Assembly: GCF_000378105.1 (NCBI RefSeq)
Contig: NZ_KB899260.1
Coordinates: forward strand, 1-64,000
DNA length: 64,000 nucleotides
From: Rubritalea marina DSM 17716
GTDB lineage: Bacteria; Verrucomicrobiota; Verrucomicrobiia; Verrucomicrobiales; Akkermansiaceae
Direction: 5' to 3'
In this document: positions 13,401-22,754 of the stretch, piece after piece
Position numbering within the stretch: position 1 is the stretch's first letter
Layout: each line of letters opens with the position of its first letter
Program-made: the position numbers and the translations under genes
Notes under the pieces: model-generated
What the model was told of the DNA's origin: nothing
Databases searched by the model: none
Seen by the model: only the letters and a program-made list of their open reading frames with translations

Positions 13401-13657
13401 TATTTCGCGCTGCTTGGCATGCGGGAGCATCGCGCTTTAGACCGATTATCCTGACTTCACTTACGACGTTCGTAGGTTTGATGCCGATGCTTACGGAAAC
13501 CGACATGCAAGCTAAATTTTTGATCCCTATGGCTGTTTCATTGGGCTTTGGAATCCTGTTTGCAACGTTGATTACCCTCTTGTTAGTGCCGAGTGTGTAC
13601 CTGATGCTGGAGGACCTGAAGGCGCTATCTGCAAAGCTATTTACAGGGGAAAAGTGA
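10448..13657 (+). CDS. RND-family efflux transporter permease (AcrB/MexB-like)
   Basis: A proton-driven inner-membrane exporter of about 1069 residues. The N-terminus 'AIRWFSRNHVAANFLMLI' is typical of the RND group seen in environmental bacteria. Two homologous halves are each built from one TM helix, a large periplasmic porter loop and five or six TM helices. The proton-relay pair is in 'LGIVVDDAIVVGENVYRR' of TM4. The start is placed on the ATG overlapping the upstream stop; a GTG three bases earlier is possible. It converges with the hybrid kinase gene, 18 bases away, with no clear terminator between them. Confidence 0.94.
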   Translation: MEGAIRWFSRNHVAANFLMLIIVLAGVMTWFGLKKEVFPETSLDAVTVTVVYPNATAEEVEDGVILPIEDAVADVDGIKRYSASASEGMGQVFVEVETGYDVRDVMSDVKGRVDGISIFPEQIERPVVEELILATQVMSVAVSANTDEKSLKQMAAQVRDGLLRYQEPDADGGSRKLRQMLQGKAEITKASLSNVRPYELSIEVPERALRRYGLELADIANALRAQSVDIPMGSIKERAGDLVLRVQGKLRDVEAVRRVEVVSSRSGEKLTLGQIATVVDGFGDVDLSTRFDGRTAVMVNVYRSGDQDTTLLAYGVRDYIERVAPTELPEGVSLEIWNDQSEMLAGRLSLLGRNGAWGLGLVFVVLALFLRPSLAALVALGIPVSFAGGVWMMPQLGVSVNMISLFAFILVLGIVVDDAIVVGENVYRRIRDGEDPKLASWKGTHEVGVVVTFGVLTTMAAFTPMLGLSGVSGKIWPNIPYVVIPVLFFSLIQSKLVLPAHLAMLKKRRASSEYGLLSKVQHRVADGLEWVIQHGYKPLLEKVLHGRWVVWSCFIAIFIIAIGLVSSGRVPFVFMPKVEGDVVSAQLEMPTGIAFERTSEVVEQIEAAAMQVGAELTGVEGESLIKHALVSSGTQPFQTGFTPLDANVSSHLGEVTLELIPSGEREVSASEFISAWRDALGQIPGVVSLSFKQETNSGGNAIDIEITGSSLNELKAAADHITSELESRPGTTDISTNWRLGKNELVFDGASLTPRGRAMGFTLVEVSRQLRAMFYGEEVQRLQRGRDEVKVMVRYPEAERQSMDVLDEISLRSPSGEKVPLSEVLEGQESRGLSTINRVDGLRAVEISADVDSESGVNANSLVASFNDEVLNGLSEKFPGVQWGYRGEQEDQNTSVKEMGVRFIFALIMIYVLMAIPLKSYLQPVIVMSVIPFGFVGALAGHILLGLDLSIMSLCGLVALAGVVVNDSLVLVEYVNRHRDEHRSVFRAAWHAGASRFRPIILTSLTTFVGLMPMLTETDMQAKFLIPMAVSLGFGILFATLITLLLVPSVYLMLEDLKALSAKLFTGEK

Positions 13658-13674
13658 TTGTCGCGTGGGGCTGA

Positions 13675-16389
13675 TTAAGAGCTCATTTGTTTTGAGTTTT
13701 TACTCGCGTAGTTCGCGATAGTCTCTTGCAGTCTTTCTTTATCGATTGGTTTGGTCATGTAGTCGTTCATGCCGGCATCGATACAGCTTTGTTTATCCGA
13801 CTCGAAGGCGTTTGCAGTGAGAGCAATGATGGGTAAACGATGCCCTAGATCTCGTATTTTGACTGTTGCTTCGATGCCGCTCATATTGGGCATCTGCATA
13901 TCCATGAGGACTAAGTCGAAGTTGGTTGATTCCACTAGGTCAATGGCAGTCTGTCCGCTCAAAGCAGTGGTGACGGTGTGTCCCATGCGGCTTAGGATCA
14001 TCTTGCCGACTAGGATATTGGTGTTGTTGTCGTCTACCAAGAGGATGTGCATAGATACATTCTCTTCGGTCTCCGTATCTTCCTCGGCGCTTTGAGTTTC
14101 AAGGTCAGCATTGAGAATTTCCAGGAGGCTCTTCTTGAGCGATATTTTTCTGATCGGTTTGAATAAATAGCCCGAGAATCCGAGCTCCTTGATCTTGGAG
14201 ATCGTACTAGAACGTAGATCCGAGGTTACTGCTATGAATTGGTAGTCATTGTCTAAGAGAGCTGCCTCTTCGTAGAGATCGAAGCCGTCTTTCCCTGGCA
14301 TCATGAGGTCTGTGAGGACGACCTCGATGTCATGTTGCTTCAGTAATGTGATGGCTTCATCGACATCAGATGCTACATAATGCTCTAGGTCTTCGTCTTT
14401 AAAGTATCGGCTCATGATCATACGGGCAGACGCATTATCATCGACGATGAGGAACTTTTTGCTCTTAAGCGAAGTGATATCCAGTGCCAGTTCGCTGGAT
14501 TTCTTGGCCGAGTAGTTCTTTTTGAATTTCAGTTGAAAGGAAAAGCAGGAGCCTTTCATAGGGGCGCTTTCAACGTGGATTTCTCCACCGAATGCTTCTA
14601 TCAGCTTTTTCGAAATATTGAGACCTAGCCCGGTGCCTCCAAACTTTCTGGTGGTGGTGCCGTCGGCTTGTTTGAATGCATCGAAGATGGACGCAGCTTG
14701 TTCTTTAGTCATGCCGATTCCGGTATCATTGACTGAAAATTCTACGGTTTGAGTGATGTCGTCTTCATACGCCGACTTCATAGAGATCAAGATTTCTCCC
14801 TCTTCGGTAAATTTAGAGGCATTACTGACGAGATTCATGATGACTTGCTTGAGTCGAGTCGGATCGGTGCATAGTTGTGGGAAGACGTCTTGGCTGTCGA
14901 TATTGAGCTCTACTGACTTTTTGGTGGTACTTGAGACCTGAGTTTCAACAACTTCGTAGACGAGGTCTTCGAGGTTGACAGGGATGGACTCGATTGTGAG
15001 CTCGTTGGATTCGATTTTGGCGAGATCGAGAATATCGTTCACCAATGCGAGAAGTGTCCTAGAGCTACTCTTGATAGAGCCCACCATATTGCGCTGTTCG
15101 CGGTTGAGCTCTTCTTCATGCATGATGTTGGTGAATCCAATGATTGAGTTCAATGGAGTGCGGATCTCGTGAGACATATTGGCGAGGAATTGGCTCTTTG
15201 CCTGGTTTGCTTGTTGGGCGACTCTAGTCGCCTCTCCAAGTTCCTGCATGACGTTGCTTTTCTCTATGTCGGACTTTTTAAGGTCGTCGACTACTTTGGC
15301 GAATGTGCCTACTTCATCTTTTCTGTTGAGTCCGGGTGTTGGTCTGGCTTCTCCAGACTCAAGGTACATTTGAGTGTCATCCATTAGAGCGATGAATGGC
15401 GTGAGAACTGTCTTGTAGAACAAGACACATATCCCGAGGCCCAAGGCGATCGAGGATATGAGCAAAGTGGTTGTCATTGAACTAGCTCTCGAGACATAAG
15501 AGAGTAAGCTTGCTTCATGGTCTTTAAGGAAGGTGTCTAGGTAGCTTTCAACTGCAAGGGTGTTGATGTGAAAGGCTGCATAGCTGTTGGTGAAATTGTT
15601 GTATGCTTGTTCGCGTGTGTTTTGATAATCGACGAGGTTTTGGTATTTCTTCTCTACCATCTGAGTGAGTGATTGAAGCCCATTGATGATGGATTCCCCT
15701 CCAACAATTTCTTTTTCAATCCGGGTAACAAGGACTTTTGCCGAGGTGAATGAGCTGAGGATTTCATTGAAGGTCTCGGTGGATCCTTCGTTGGCTGTCT
15801 CAGCAATTAGCAAATGACCATAGGCGAGCTGGTAGCTAGCATCTGATAATTGGCGTTGGATTGGGTCGCCAAGTGAGTTGTTTGCTAGGATGGCTTCACT
15901 GACTTCTACATAAAGAGGGTAGAACTTGGAATTGAACTCTAAATCGATTGGCTTGGTGTTGCTCAGTCGCAATCTCTCGACCGAATGCATAAAGTCCTCT
16001 GTGTTGAGGATGACTTTTTCAATTTGTTGGTTGGCGAGTTCTTCTGTATTCAAGGCTCTACTTTTGGAGAGCTCATGGAGTGTGTTTTTACTATGCTCCA
16101 TGCTATTGAGTAAGGCCTCTACTTCATAATTCTCAGCATTGATATCTGTGTAGTAGTCTAAGTTGAGTGTTGCAAACATGTCTGCAGTCACTGACCGCAG
16201 AGTCTTCGTGGTCACACTCAATGGGATAAATGTTCCAATGGTCGATTCACCTTCTTTTTTTACGTCACTTAGAGCCGACTTAAAATAGACTGAAAATACA
16301 ACTAGAGCAGATATTGATAAAACTAAACCAATAATGATGTTACGACTAATGCGATTAGTACGTCTGGGGGAGGGGGACACACGTATCAT
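13675..16389 (-). CDS. Hybrid sensor histidine kinase with two receiver domains
   Basis: A membrane-bound signalling protein of 904 residues. TM1 is at about 17-37, a helical periplasmic sensor at about 38-305 and TM2 at about 308-330, followed by a HAMP-like linker. The HisKA motif 'MSHEIRTPLNSIIGF' has the phosphoacceptor His407; an HATPase domain follows with N-box 'LVSNASKFTEEG' and 'DTGIGM' and 'GGTGLGL' loops. Two receiver domains have acceptors Asp694 ('LTDLMMPG') and Asp830 ('LMDMQMPN'). No Hpt domain or DNA-binding partner is adjacent, so it is an orphan. A perfect 12-base palindrome (16420-16431) lies just upstream. The signal sensed is unknown. Confidence 0.93.
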   Translation of the reverse strand: MIRVSPSPRRTNRISRNIIIGLVLSISALVVFSVYFKSALSDVKKEGESTIGTFIPLSVTTKTLRSVTADMFATLNLDYYTDINAENYEVEALLNSMEHSKNTLHELSKSRALNTEELANQQIEKVILNTEDFMHSVERLRLSNTKPIDLEFNSKFYPLYVEVSEAILANNSLGDPIQRQLSDASYQLAYGHLLIAETANEGSTETFNEILSSFTSAKVLVTRIEKEIVGGESIINGLQSLTQMVEKKYQNLVDYQNTREQAYNNFTNSYAAFHINTLAVESYLDTFLKDHEASLLSYVSRASSMTTTLLISSIALGLGICVLFYKTVLTPFIALMDDTQMYLESGEARPTPGLNRKDEVGTFAKVVDDLKKSDIEKSNVMQELGEATRVAQQANQAKSQFLANMSHEIRTPLNSIIGFTNIMHEEELNREQRNMVGSIKSSSRTLLALVNDILDLAKIESNELTIESIPVNLEDLVYEVVETQVSSTTKKSVELNIDSQDVFPQLCTDPTRLKQVIMNLVSNASKFTEEGEILISMKSAYEDDITQTVEFSVNDTGIGMTKEQAASIFDAFKQADGTTTRKFGGTGLGLNISKKLIEAFGGEIHVESAPMKGSCFSFQLKFKKNYSAKKSSELALDITSLKSKKFLIVDDNASARMIMSRYFKDEDLEHYVASDVDEAITLLKQHDIEVVLTDLMMPGKDGFDLYEEAALLDNDYQFIAVTSDLRSSTISKIKELGFSGYLFKPIRKISLKKSLLEILNADLETQSAEEDTETEENVSMHILLVDDNNTNILVGKMILSRMGHTVTTALSGQTAIDLVESTNFDLVLMDMQMPNMSGIEATVKIRDLGHRLPIIALTANAFESDKQSCIDAGMNDYMTKPIDKERLQETIANYASKNSKQMSS

Positions 16390-16553
16390 TGTTGCATATT
16401 GGGTTTAATTTCTAGGTTGTTCAATATTGAAATATCTCACACTTCATTAAAGTTGGCGTATTTTATATGACTTAAATGTAATGTGTTATGATGTTTTCGT
16501 CGCTTGTGGCCAACCGCTGTAAGGGATATGGAATGCTTACTCATTGGATTTAC

Positions 16554-17078
16554 TTATTTTTTTCGTGGGCGCTTGTGTTCGTATCCAACGAGTAAATCCT
16601 TTAATTTTTCTAAAGCTTCATGTGTTAGGTCATACATGAGAGGTTTTCTTCCGTCGTAGAAAACGATTTCTCCACATCCATAACAAATTAATGCGTAATA
16701 GGTTTTGGGTCCTTTTTTCCAGGATACACAGTAGTCTGGGTGATAGGCACCGCAGGGTTTGAGCCCTCCGTATACAGTAATGCTCTTCTTGTCTGCTAGA
16801 ACCTGGATGAGCGCCTCTGCGTTGTTTGCTGAGACGCTAGGGATGTAGAATGGAAATCCTGCGAACCTCACCACGTCATCACGCTGGAGTTCTTTTTTGA
16901 GCAGCTTCTTCTCATGGAGTTGGTGAGGAAGGCCTTCGTAAATTTGAAGATCATTAGTTAGGCGTAGCGTGCTACGGTATACTTTGGATCTAGCAAGGGG
17001 TGGAGGAGCAAACTCTTGAGCGAATGTGAAACAAGAGGAGAGAATGAGAATCAGGGCGGTGAATCGAAGGGAGGTCAT
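16554..17078 (-). CDS. Secreted hypothetical protein
   Basis: I do not recognise this 174-residue protein. It has a signal peptide ('LILILSSCFTFAQ', probable cut after Ala-Gln or nearby) and a basic C-terminus 'KRPRKK'. The mature part contains several Cys ('KPCGAYHPDYCVSWKKG' and 'ALICYGCGEIVFYDG'). The layout recalls small secreted proteins that report on fixed-surface values, but no function is claimed. It is transcribed on the same strand as the hybrid kinase downstream, with a 164-base gap. Confidence 0.6.
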   Translation of the reverse strand: MTSLRFTALILILSSCFTFAQEFAPPPLARSKVYRSTLRLTNDLQIYEGLPHQLHEKKLLKKELQRDDVVRFAGFPFYIPSVSANNAEALIQVLADKKSITVYGGLKPCGAYHPDYCVSWKKGPKTYYALICYGCGEIVFYDGRKPLMYDLTHEALEKLKDLLVGYEHKRPRKK

Positions 17079-17228
17079 TATCTAGCAGATTATAACGCAA
17101 CAATGACAGATCCAAGCTGAATCTTAGAATAAATAAAAAATGTTCTATCTCATAGGCGTCTCAAGCTCAATGAGTGGGCCTGTGATGTGGCGTCCTGAGG
17201 ATCACTGAAGCAATTGTAGCTTGGGCAA

Positions 17229-17975
17229 CTAGAGTTGCGGAAGGGGGGGGAGTACAGAGCGTTTGACGTATTCCCAGGCTTCGAGTTCGGCGCAGCAGCG
17301 ATAGCGAATTGGTCCTTGGTGGCTCTCGATAGGCACATGGTAGTGTCCAAAGACTGCGGTACGGGTTTGCGAGGCTTCGACGAGCTGTGCCACGGTTTCT
17401 CTCTCTCGCACAGCGTCAGCTTTGAGTGTTTGATCTACTTTGCCGTAGTGTTCGAATGTCTCGGCATCTCGCTCTGGTCCAGGTTCCGCATTGATCGAGC
17501 CGCAGTGTGTGATCAGGATGTCAGCTCTACCATAGGATTCCACGAATTGTTCGACATGCTTCACTGAGTTGAGGTTCATGCCTTCGCCGTTCCACCAGTT
17601 GAGTCCATCGACGCGACCTGGATGGCTACGGTCGAGAGATATTGCCCCACCGACCATGATGACGTGGATGTTGTCCACTTTCATGCGGTGGATATCATTC
17701 GGAATTCGAATGGAATGAAGAGCCGAGTTCCATTCATGACGATGATTGTGCCAAATGGCTGGGTCATCGTGATTGCCACGCAAGAGCCAGATGGTCTGGC
17801 TCTTGCTTGTGGCGGTGGCATCTACTTCTGCAAGGCAGCTAGGGTCATTGGCGTCAGTGAATCCCAAGCCAATGTCCCCCACACATACGATGGTGGTGTG
17901 GTCTGGTATGTCAGCGATGACTTGATTGAGTCGATCGAACTTACCGTGTATGTCTCCGATGCAGTAGAGAGCCAT
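17229..17975 (-). CDS. Metallophosphoesterase (calcineurin-like)
   Basis: A two-metal phosphoesterase of 248 residues with the full motif set: 'GDIHGKFDRL' (residues 7-16), 'CVGDIGLGF', 'LRGNHDD' and C-terminal 'FGHYH'. It resembles diadenosine-tetraphosphatase/Ser-Thr phosphatase-like enzymes; the substrate is not determinable. The last codons contain a run of eight C on the coding strand (17243-17250) encoding Pro-Pro, a potential slippage site that would change only the tail. It lies 28 bases downstream of tal on the same strand and may be cotranscribed with it. Confidence 0.88.
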   Translation of the reverse strand: MALYCIGDIHGKFDRLNQVIADIPDHTTIVCVGDIGLGFTDANDPSCLAEVDATATSKSQTIWLLRGNHDDPAIWHNHRHEWNSALHSIRIPNDIHRMKVDNIHVIMVGGAISLDRSHPGRVDGLNWWNGEGMNLNSVKHVEQFVESYGRADILITHCGSINAEPGPERDAETFEHYGKVDQTLKADAVRERETVAQLVEASQTRTAVFGHYHVPIESHQGPIRYRCCAELEAWEYVKRSVLPPLPQL

Positions 17976-18003
17976 TTCTTAAATAGCTAAATAACCCTGT
18001 GGA

Positions 18004-18960
18004 TTATGCACGTTCAGCAATGAGGTTCTCAAGCTTGACGATATCAGCGGAGAAGGCGCGGATGCCTTCAGCGGTCTTCTCGGTAGCCATGGCGTCTTCA
18101 TTGTACATGAAACGGAAGGCTTTCTCGTCGAGGCTGATTTTTTCGAGCTCAGAAGCATTGGCATTTTCTGGCGTGAGCTTACATTCAACTGAGCCTGCAG
18201 CATCTTGTAGTTCTTGCAGAAGGTTCGGGCTAATGGTGAGGAGGTCAGAGCCTGCGAGTTCGATGATTTGGGAGGTGTTACGGAATGAAGCACCCATGAC
18301 TTCGGTCTTGTAACCAAACTTTTTGTAGTAGTTGTAGATCTGAGTCACTGACTGAACACCTGGATCCTCAGCACCTGTGTACTCGACACCGTTCTTTGCT
18401 TTGTACCAATCGTAGATACGACCAACAAATGGTGAGATGAGTTGGACGTTTGCCTCTGCACAAGCCACTGCTTGAGCCATTGAGAATAGGAGTGTGAGGT
18501 TGCAGCGGATGCCTTCTTTCTCGAGTTCCTCAGCAGCTTTAATGCCTTCCCAAGTGGAAGCGATTTTAATGAGGACGCGCTCGCGGCTGATGCCTTCTGC
18601 TTCGTATGCTGCGATGAGTTCTTTTGCTTTGGCGACGGTGCCTGCTGTGTCGAACGAAAGGCGTGCGTCAACTTCTGTGGAAACACGGCCAGGTACGACT
18701 TTGAGGATCTCGAGTCCAAAGAGAATGAGGAGACGGTCGATGATGGCCTCAATCTTTGTTCCACCTGTGAGAGTGGAGTCTGCGAATTCTGCTACAGCCT
18801 TGTCAACGATTGCTGAGTATTCAGCTTGTTGGGCTGCTTTGAGAATGAGGGACGGGTTCGTGGTGGCGTCCTGTGGGGTGTATTCCGCAATGGACTGAAA
18901 GTCGCCGGTGTCGGCAACGATTGTAGTGTGCTCCTTGAGTGAGCTGAGTTTGTTAGACAT
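18004..18960 (-). CDS. tal: Transaldolase
   Basis: Transfers a dihydroxyacetone unit between sedoheptulose-7-phosphate and glyceraldehyde-3-phosphate in the non-oxidative pentose phosphate pathway. The start at 18960 gives 318 residues beginning '[21 protein letters not shown]', collinear with TalB; an 11-residue upstream extension is unsupported. '[14 protein letters not shown]' and the Schiff-base lysine, Lys132 in '[12 protein letters not shown]', are present at the same number as in E. coli TalB. It follows plsX by about 48 bases on the same strand. Confidence 0.96.
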   Translation of the reverse strand: MSNKLSSLKEHTTIVADTGDFQSIAEYTPQDATTNPSLILKAAQQAEYSAIVDKAVAEFADSTLTGGTKIEAIIDRLLILFGLEILKVVPGRVSTEVDARLSFDTAGTVAKAKELIAAYEAEGISRERVLIKIASTWEGIKAAEELEKEGIRCNLTLLFSMAQAVACAEANVQLISPFVGRIYDWYKAKNGVEYTGAEDPGVQSVTQIYNYYKKFGYKTEVMGASFRNTSQIIELAGSDLLTISPNLLQELQDAAGSVECKLTPENANASELEKISLDEKAFRFMYNEDAMATEKTAEGIRAFSADIVKLENLIAERA

Positions 18961-19008
18961 CGTGGTGTATGTTTGGTTGAGTGATCTCAAATTTCAGAGA
19001 AGACAGGC

Positions 19009-20034
19009 TTAGCTTGCTTCGTCGAGAGATGCAAGTGCAGCTTCAATATGTGGATTGACACTTTGGTCAACTGTTTCTTGGGCCACACGAATGGCGTTTT
19101 TCATAGCGAGGCCAGAGGAGCCGCCGTGAGCGATGATACAAACGCCATTGACTCCCAAGAGTGGGCTCCCGCCATAGGATTCATAGGATGAGCGCTGCTT
19201 CACTGCTTTGAAAACTCCGCGTGACATGGCCGCGCCGAGTGTGCGAAGTGGGGTGCGCTTGAATTCGATTTTCATCCACTTGGACATCGCTTTTGCCGTT
19301 GCTTCGCAAGACTTGAGGATGATGTTGCCCGTGAAGCCGTCACAGAGGGCGACATCGAGCTTTGTGTCGAATAGGTCGTGCCCCTCGACATTGCCTTTGA
19401 AAGAGAATGGGCATTTCCCAGCAGCTTCAAGTTGTTTGAGTAGAGCAAAGGTTTCCTTTGTTAGGCTGTTTCCCTTTTCGTCTTCCTCGCCATTAGACAT
19501 GAGGCCTACCACGGGGTCCTTGACGCCCATGACGTGGTTGGAGTAGATGGCGCCCATTACGGCGTAGGTGACGAGGTGGCGCGCTGTGGCTTCTGGATTG
19601 GCCCCAGCGTCCAGCAAGTTACAGACTCCGTATTCATTTGGGATGGGGGAGGCGATGCCGGCTCGCTCGACACCTTTTAGGGTGCGGAGTTTGAGTGTGG
19701 CTGTAGCGACTGCTGCGCCAGTGTTGCCAGCGCTGACCACGGCGTCAGCTTCGCCTTTTTTCACTAGCTCTGTGGCGATGGCGATGGAGGAATGTTTTTT
19801 ACTTCTGAGGGTCTTGGCTCCAGATTCGTGCATTTCCACTACTTCCTTAGCGTGGACGATCTGGATGCGTGCATCGGTGAGCTTGTGCTCTGCGCAGGCC
19901 TTCTTTAGTGTTTCTTCGTCTCCGACGAGAAAGAGGGTTTCGATAGAAGGATATTCAGCAAGAGCATCTTTGGCTCCTATGATATTGATGGACGGGGCGT
20001 TGTCGCCGCCCATAGCATCTAGTGCGATTTTCAT
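19009..20034 (-). CDS. plsX: Phosphate acyltransferase PlsX
   Basis: Makes acyl-phosphate from acyl-ACP for phospholipid synthesis by the PlsX/PlsY route. It has 341 residues with the N-terminal signature 'MKIALDAMGGDNAP', then 'SAGNTGA' and 'DGFTGNIILK'. It lies downstream of rpmF in the widely conserved yceD-rpmF-plsX order, which links ribosome and membrane synthesis. PlsY is not in the window. Confidence 0.96.
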   Translation of the reverse strand: MKIALDAMGGDNAPSINIIGAKDALAEYPSIETLFLVGDEETLKKACAEHKLTDARIQIVHAKEVVEMHESGAKTLRSKKHSSIAIATELVKKGEADAVVSAGNTGAAVATATLKLRTLKGVERAGIASPIPNEYGVCNLLDAGANPEATARHLVTYAVMGAIYSNHVMGVKDPVVGLMSNGEEDEKGNSLTKETFALLKQLEAAGKCPFSFKGNVEGHDLFDTKLDVALCDGFTGNIILKSCEATAKAMSKWMKIEFKRTPLRTLGAAMSRGVFKAVKQRSSYESYGGSPLLGVNGVCIIAHGGSSGLAMKNAIRVAQETVDQSVNPHIEAALASLDEAS

Positions 20035-20150
20035 AGATGGGAATATCTATATCTAAACACAAAAAACGCGCGATGAAAAAATGTCACCGCAGCGTTTTTA
20101 AAGTATTTGATCAATGGACTCATAAAGTGTGAGTCCGAATGATATATTTA

Positions 20151-20333
20151 TTAGAGTGCGTCTACTTCGAGAACCTGACGGCCATTGTAGTTACCACATG
20201 ATGGGCACGCAATGTGGCCTGGAACGCGGCTGCCGCACTCAGAACAGGTTTGGAGTTTTGGTGCACGCCAACGGTTTGCGCCACGACGCATTTTCTGCTT
20301 CATTTTTGATGTTCTACGCTTTGGAACTGCCAT
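20151..20333 (-). CDS. rpmF: 50S ribosomal protein L32
   Basis: A 60-residue basic protein: '[17 protein letters not shown]' at the N-terminus and a four-Cys zinc knuckle 'CSECG...CPSCG' in the C-terminal half. This zinc-binding form is the common version. It sits 30 bases downstream of the DUF177 gene and about 117 bases upstream of plsX, the normal arrangement. Confidence 0.97.
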   Translation of the reverse strand: MAVPKRRTSKMKQKMRRGANRWRAPKLQTCSECGSRVPGHIACPSCGNYNGRQVLEVDAL

Positions 20334-20363
20334 AATCTTGTGTCTTGTTTAGACGGTTAGTGG

Positions 20364-20858
20364 TTAATCTTTAAATTCGTTAAGGTCGTCGAGCGCACTC
20401 CAGCGAGTGTCATTAGGCGCCTGGGGCGCAGGGTCTACACCAGAAGTGGTGTCTTTGTCTACTGCTAAATAGCGTTTATCGATAATACACTCTTGTGGTT
20501 CGTCGGCTTCGTCGCACCGAGGGTAGTCTGGGAAGGCTGTCAAAACCTCTTCCCGTAAGGGATCTGTGAGGTTTGCTTGGGCTTCTTCGATTTCAAAAGA
20601 GTCTGCAAATTCTTCTATAGAAATTGTTTTGATAAATTGTTTGTTTGTCCTCACGCAGGTGAACTCGAATGGCGATGAGAGGTATCCTCGCACAAGGAGT
20701 TCGTTTTCGAATCGTTGAACATGGAGGTCGTAGTAGAGTGGACCAGTAGGTTGAGCGTCATGTGCAGGGAGTTTGTAGAGCTCTTGGTCTAGCTCGCCTT
20801 CAAATTGTTTCCCCTCTTCAGGGAGGTTGTTGAGGTCGATCGTAAGGTGCTTTTGCAT
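20364..20858 (-). CDS. YceD/DUF177 family protein
   Basis: A small cytoplasmic protein of 164 residues found next to rpmF in most bacteria; in some species it is linked to 23S rRNA metabolism. It shows the family's 'VRGYLSSPFEFTCVRTNKQF' segment with a conserved Cys and a second Cys-containing acidic region 'PRCDEADEPQEC'. The C-terminal residues 'WSALDDLNEFKD' match the usual ending 'FAALAKLK' in position and character. Family assignment rests on both sequence and gene order. Confidence 0.85.
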   Translation of the reverse strand: MQKHLTIDLNNLPEEGKQFEGELDQELYKLPAHDAQPTGPLYYDLHVQRFENELLVRGYLSSPFEFTCVRTNKQFIKTISIEEFADSFEIEEAQANLTDPLREEVLTAFPDYPRCDEADEPQECIIDKRYLAVDKDTTSGVDPAPQAPNDTRWSALDDLNEFKD

Positions 20859-20891
20859 AGTGTTACTGCGGTTTGTTGACGGAGGCTTAGC

Positions 20892-22742
20892 TTATTTGTG
20901 AGCCGGGTCATAGAAAATTTTAATGTCTGCCTTATTGGTCCCTAGAAGTTCTTGTGCGCGGATCAGAGCATCGCGTGTGGAAAGGTTGGGGTTGCTTGGT
21001 GAATAAATGAAGACGTTGGTTTCGCCAAGTGAGCGATCGCAGTCTTTCTGCACTGTTTCTAACACTCCGGAATGCTTAAGAACTTTGTAGACTTCCCTGC
21101 TGGCACCTGAGATAAGGATGAAGCGCCCTTCAGCATGCATGTGTTTCACCAGCCCTTCGAGTGCCATCACAGATGTTGCGTCAAGATGGCGTGCGTTCTT
21201 GAGGCGTAAGATGATGACTTTGAGGTTAGGGTCGGAGGCGGTGCGTTGGACTTGGGTGCTAAATAGTTCAGCGGCTCCGAAGAAGAGGTCGCCTTCGACG
21301 TGTACGATTGAGATTGCAGGGAGCGGGCGTTCTTTCTTTTTATCTAGTTCGCGTAAGTTGCCTTCGTCACTCATCTCGTATTCGATCAGGTGTGGCTTGG
21401 AGGCTCTGCGTAGGAAGAGTGTGATGGATAGTGCCACGCCGGCGAAGATTGCGTAATCTAGCCGTGTGATGAGCGTTGCGGTAAAGGTGGTAAGAATGAC
21501 CAATGCGTCGTCACTTGTGGAGCGTAGGCAGATTTTGATGTTGTGCCAATTGATGAGTGAGATGGCGATGCCGATGACGAGACCGGCTAGGGCGGATTTG
21601 GGGATGTTCTCAACAATGGGTAGCTTGATGAGTAGCCAGAAGCCCGCCAAGCACATCATGGCTGAATAGATGGATGCGAAACGCGATTTGGCACCAGAGT
21701 CAAAGTTTAGTGCCGATCGGGTCAGAGACGCTGATGCTGGCATGGGAGCTAGGAGGGAAGCGAAGATGTTGGACATACCAACAGAAAACATGTCTTGGTT
21801 GACATTGGGGCGCTCACCGACACGTGAGCCTAAAGATTTGCCCATAACGGTGTTTTCCAACGACGCTAGAAATGTGACTGCGATGGCGACGCCGAAGAGA
21901 GAGGACAGGGTGTCGAAGTCAAACAGTGGCAAGGAGGGGGTGAATGCGAAGTTCTGGAATGCGGAAAAGGTGTCGATGTTTTCGAATAGCCTAGGTTGAG
22001 CGATCGCTAGCAATTTTGTGAGAACGCTGACGATGGTTAAGGTGATCGCGAAGTTGGGTAACACGGAGAAGCGCTTCTGGAGGACCAGGTATGCGCTCAG
22101 TGCAATGCCGCCTATAAGAATGGGTTGCCATTGGTAGTGATCCCAAAATTCCACGGTGTATTTGAGGATGGAGAAGAATGTTTTTGCAGACACCTCGCTC
22201 ATTGGTTCAGCGATTCCCACTAGGTGTTTGGCTTGATTGGCTATGATTAGGATAGCGGCACCAGTGATGTAGCCTACTAGTACGCTACGGCTGACGTATT
22301 GCAGCAGGTCTGCTAGTTTGAGGTAGGCTCCCGCGATTGAAAAGAAACCGACCATGAAGACCAATAGAGGCATCATGAGAAGTTTGCTCTGCTGGTCAAT
22401 TTCTGGGTGAGAGATGAAGAAACTGAAGACCATGAAGGCAGTGGCATTCGTGGGGCCTAGTATGGTGAAGCGCGAGCTAGAGAAGAGGGGGGCGATGATC
22501 CCAGCAATGATCGAGCAAACGATGCCGTAGTATATCGGGAGTTCGGCGATGGCGGCATAGGCCATGCCTTGTGGCAGCGTTAATAAGGTGACGTTGAGTG
22601 CGGCTTTGAGGTCGCAGGCTACCGTGCGGGGTTTGAGCTCATGGAACGAGTGCCTGATGGGAAAGAGGTCTAAAGCGTTTTCCCTAAAAAAATCGACGAT
22701 CTTATTTTTTAGATTTCGGATCGGATGAGTGTGTTTAGCCAT
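20892..22742 (-). CDS. SulP-family anion transporter with STAS domain
   Basis: An inner-membrane carrier of 616 residues (SLC26/SulP). The N-terminal signature 'NVTLLTLPQGMAYAAIAELP' marks TM1-TM2, with about 10-14 TM segments up to residue 430. The C-terminal STAS domain ('LPAISIVHVEGDLFFGAAELF', 'LDATSVMALEGLVKHM') spans about 460-590. Substrates of relatives include sulfate, bicarbonate and C4-dicarboxylates; the sequence does not decide between them. It lies 12 bases after the LptF/G permease gene, suggesting cotranscription. Confidence 0.92.
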   Translation of the reverse strand: MAKHTHPIRNLKNKIVDFFRENALDLFPIRHSFHELKPRTVACDLKAALNVTLLTLPQGMAYAAIAELPIYYGIVCSIIAGIIAPLFSSSRFTILGPTNATAFMVFSFFISHPEIDQQSKLLMMPLLVFMVGFFSIAGAYLKLADLLQYVSRSVLVGYITGAAILIIANQAKHLVGIAEPMSEVSAKTFFSILKYTVEFWDHYQWQPILIGGIALSAYLVLQKRFSVLPNFAITLTIVSVLTKLLAIAQPRLFENIDTFSAFQNFAFTPSLPLFDFDTLSSLFGVAIAVTFLASLENTVMGKSLGSRVGERPNVNQDMFSVGMSNIFASLLAPMPASASLTRSALNFDSGAKSRFASIYSAMMCLAGFWLLIKLPIVENIPKSALAGLVIGIAISLINWHNIKICLRSTSDDALVILTTFTATLITRLDYAIFAGVALSITLFLRRASKPHLIEYEMSDEGNLRELDKKKERPLPAISIVHVEGDLFFGAAELFSTQVQRTASDPNLKVIILRLKNARHLDATSVMALEGLVKHMHAEGRFILISGASREVYKVLKHSGVLETVQKDCDRSLGETNVFIYSPSNPNLSTRDALIRAQELLGTNKADIKIFYDPAHK

Positions 22743-22754
22743 TGCGGTGGGAAT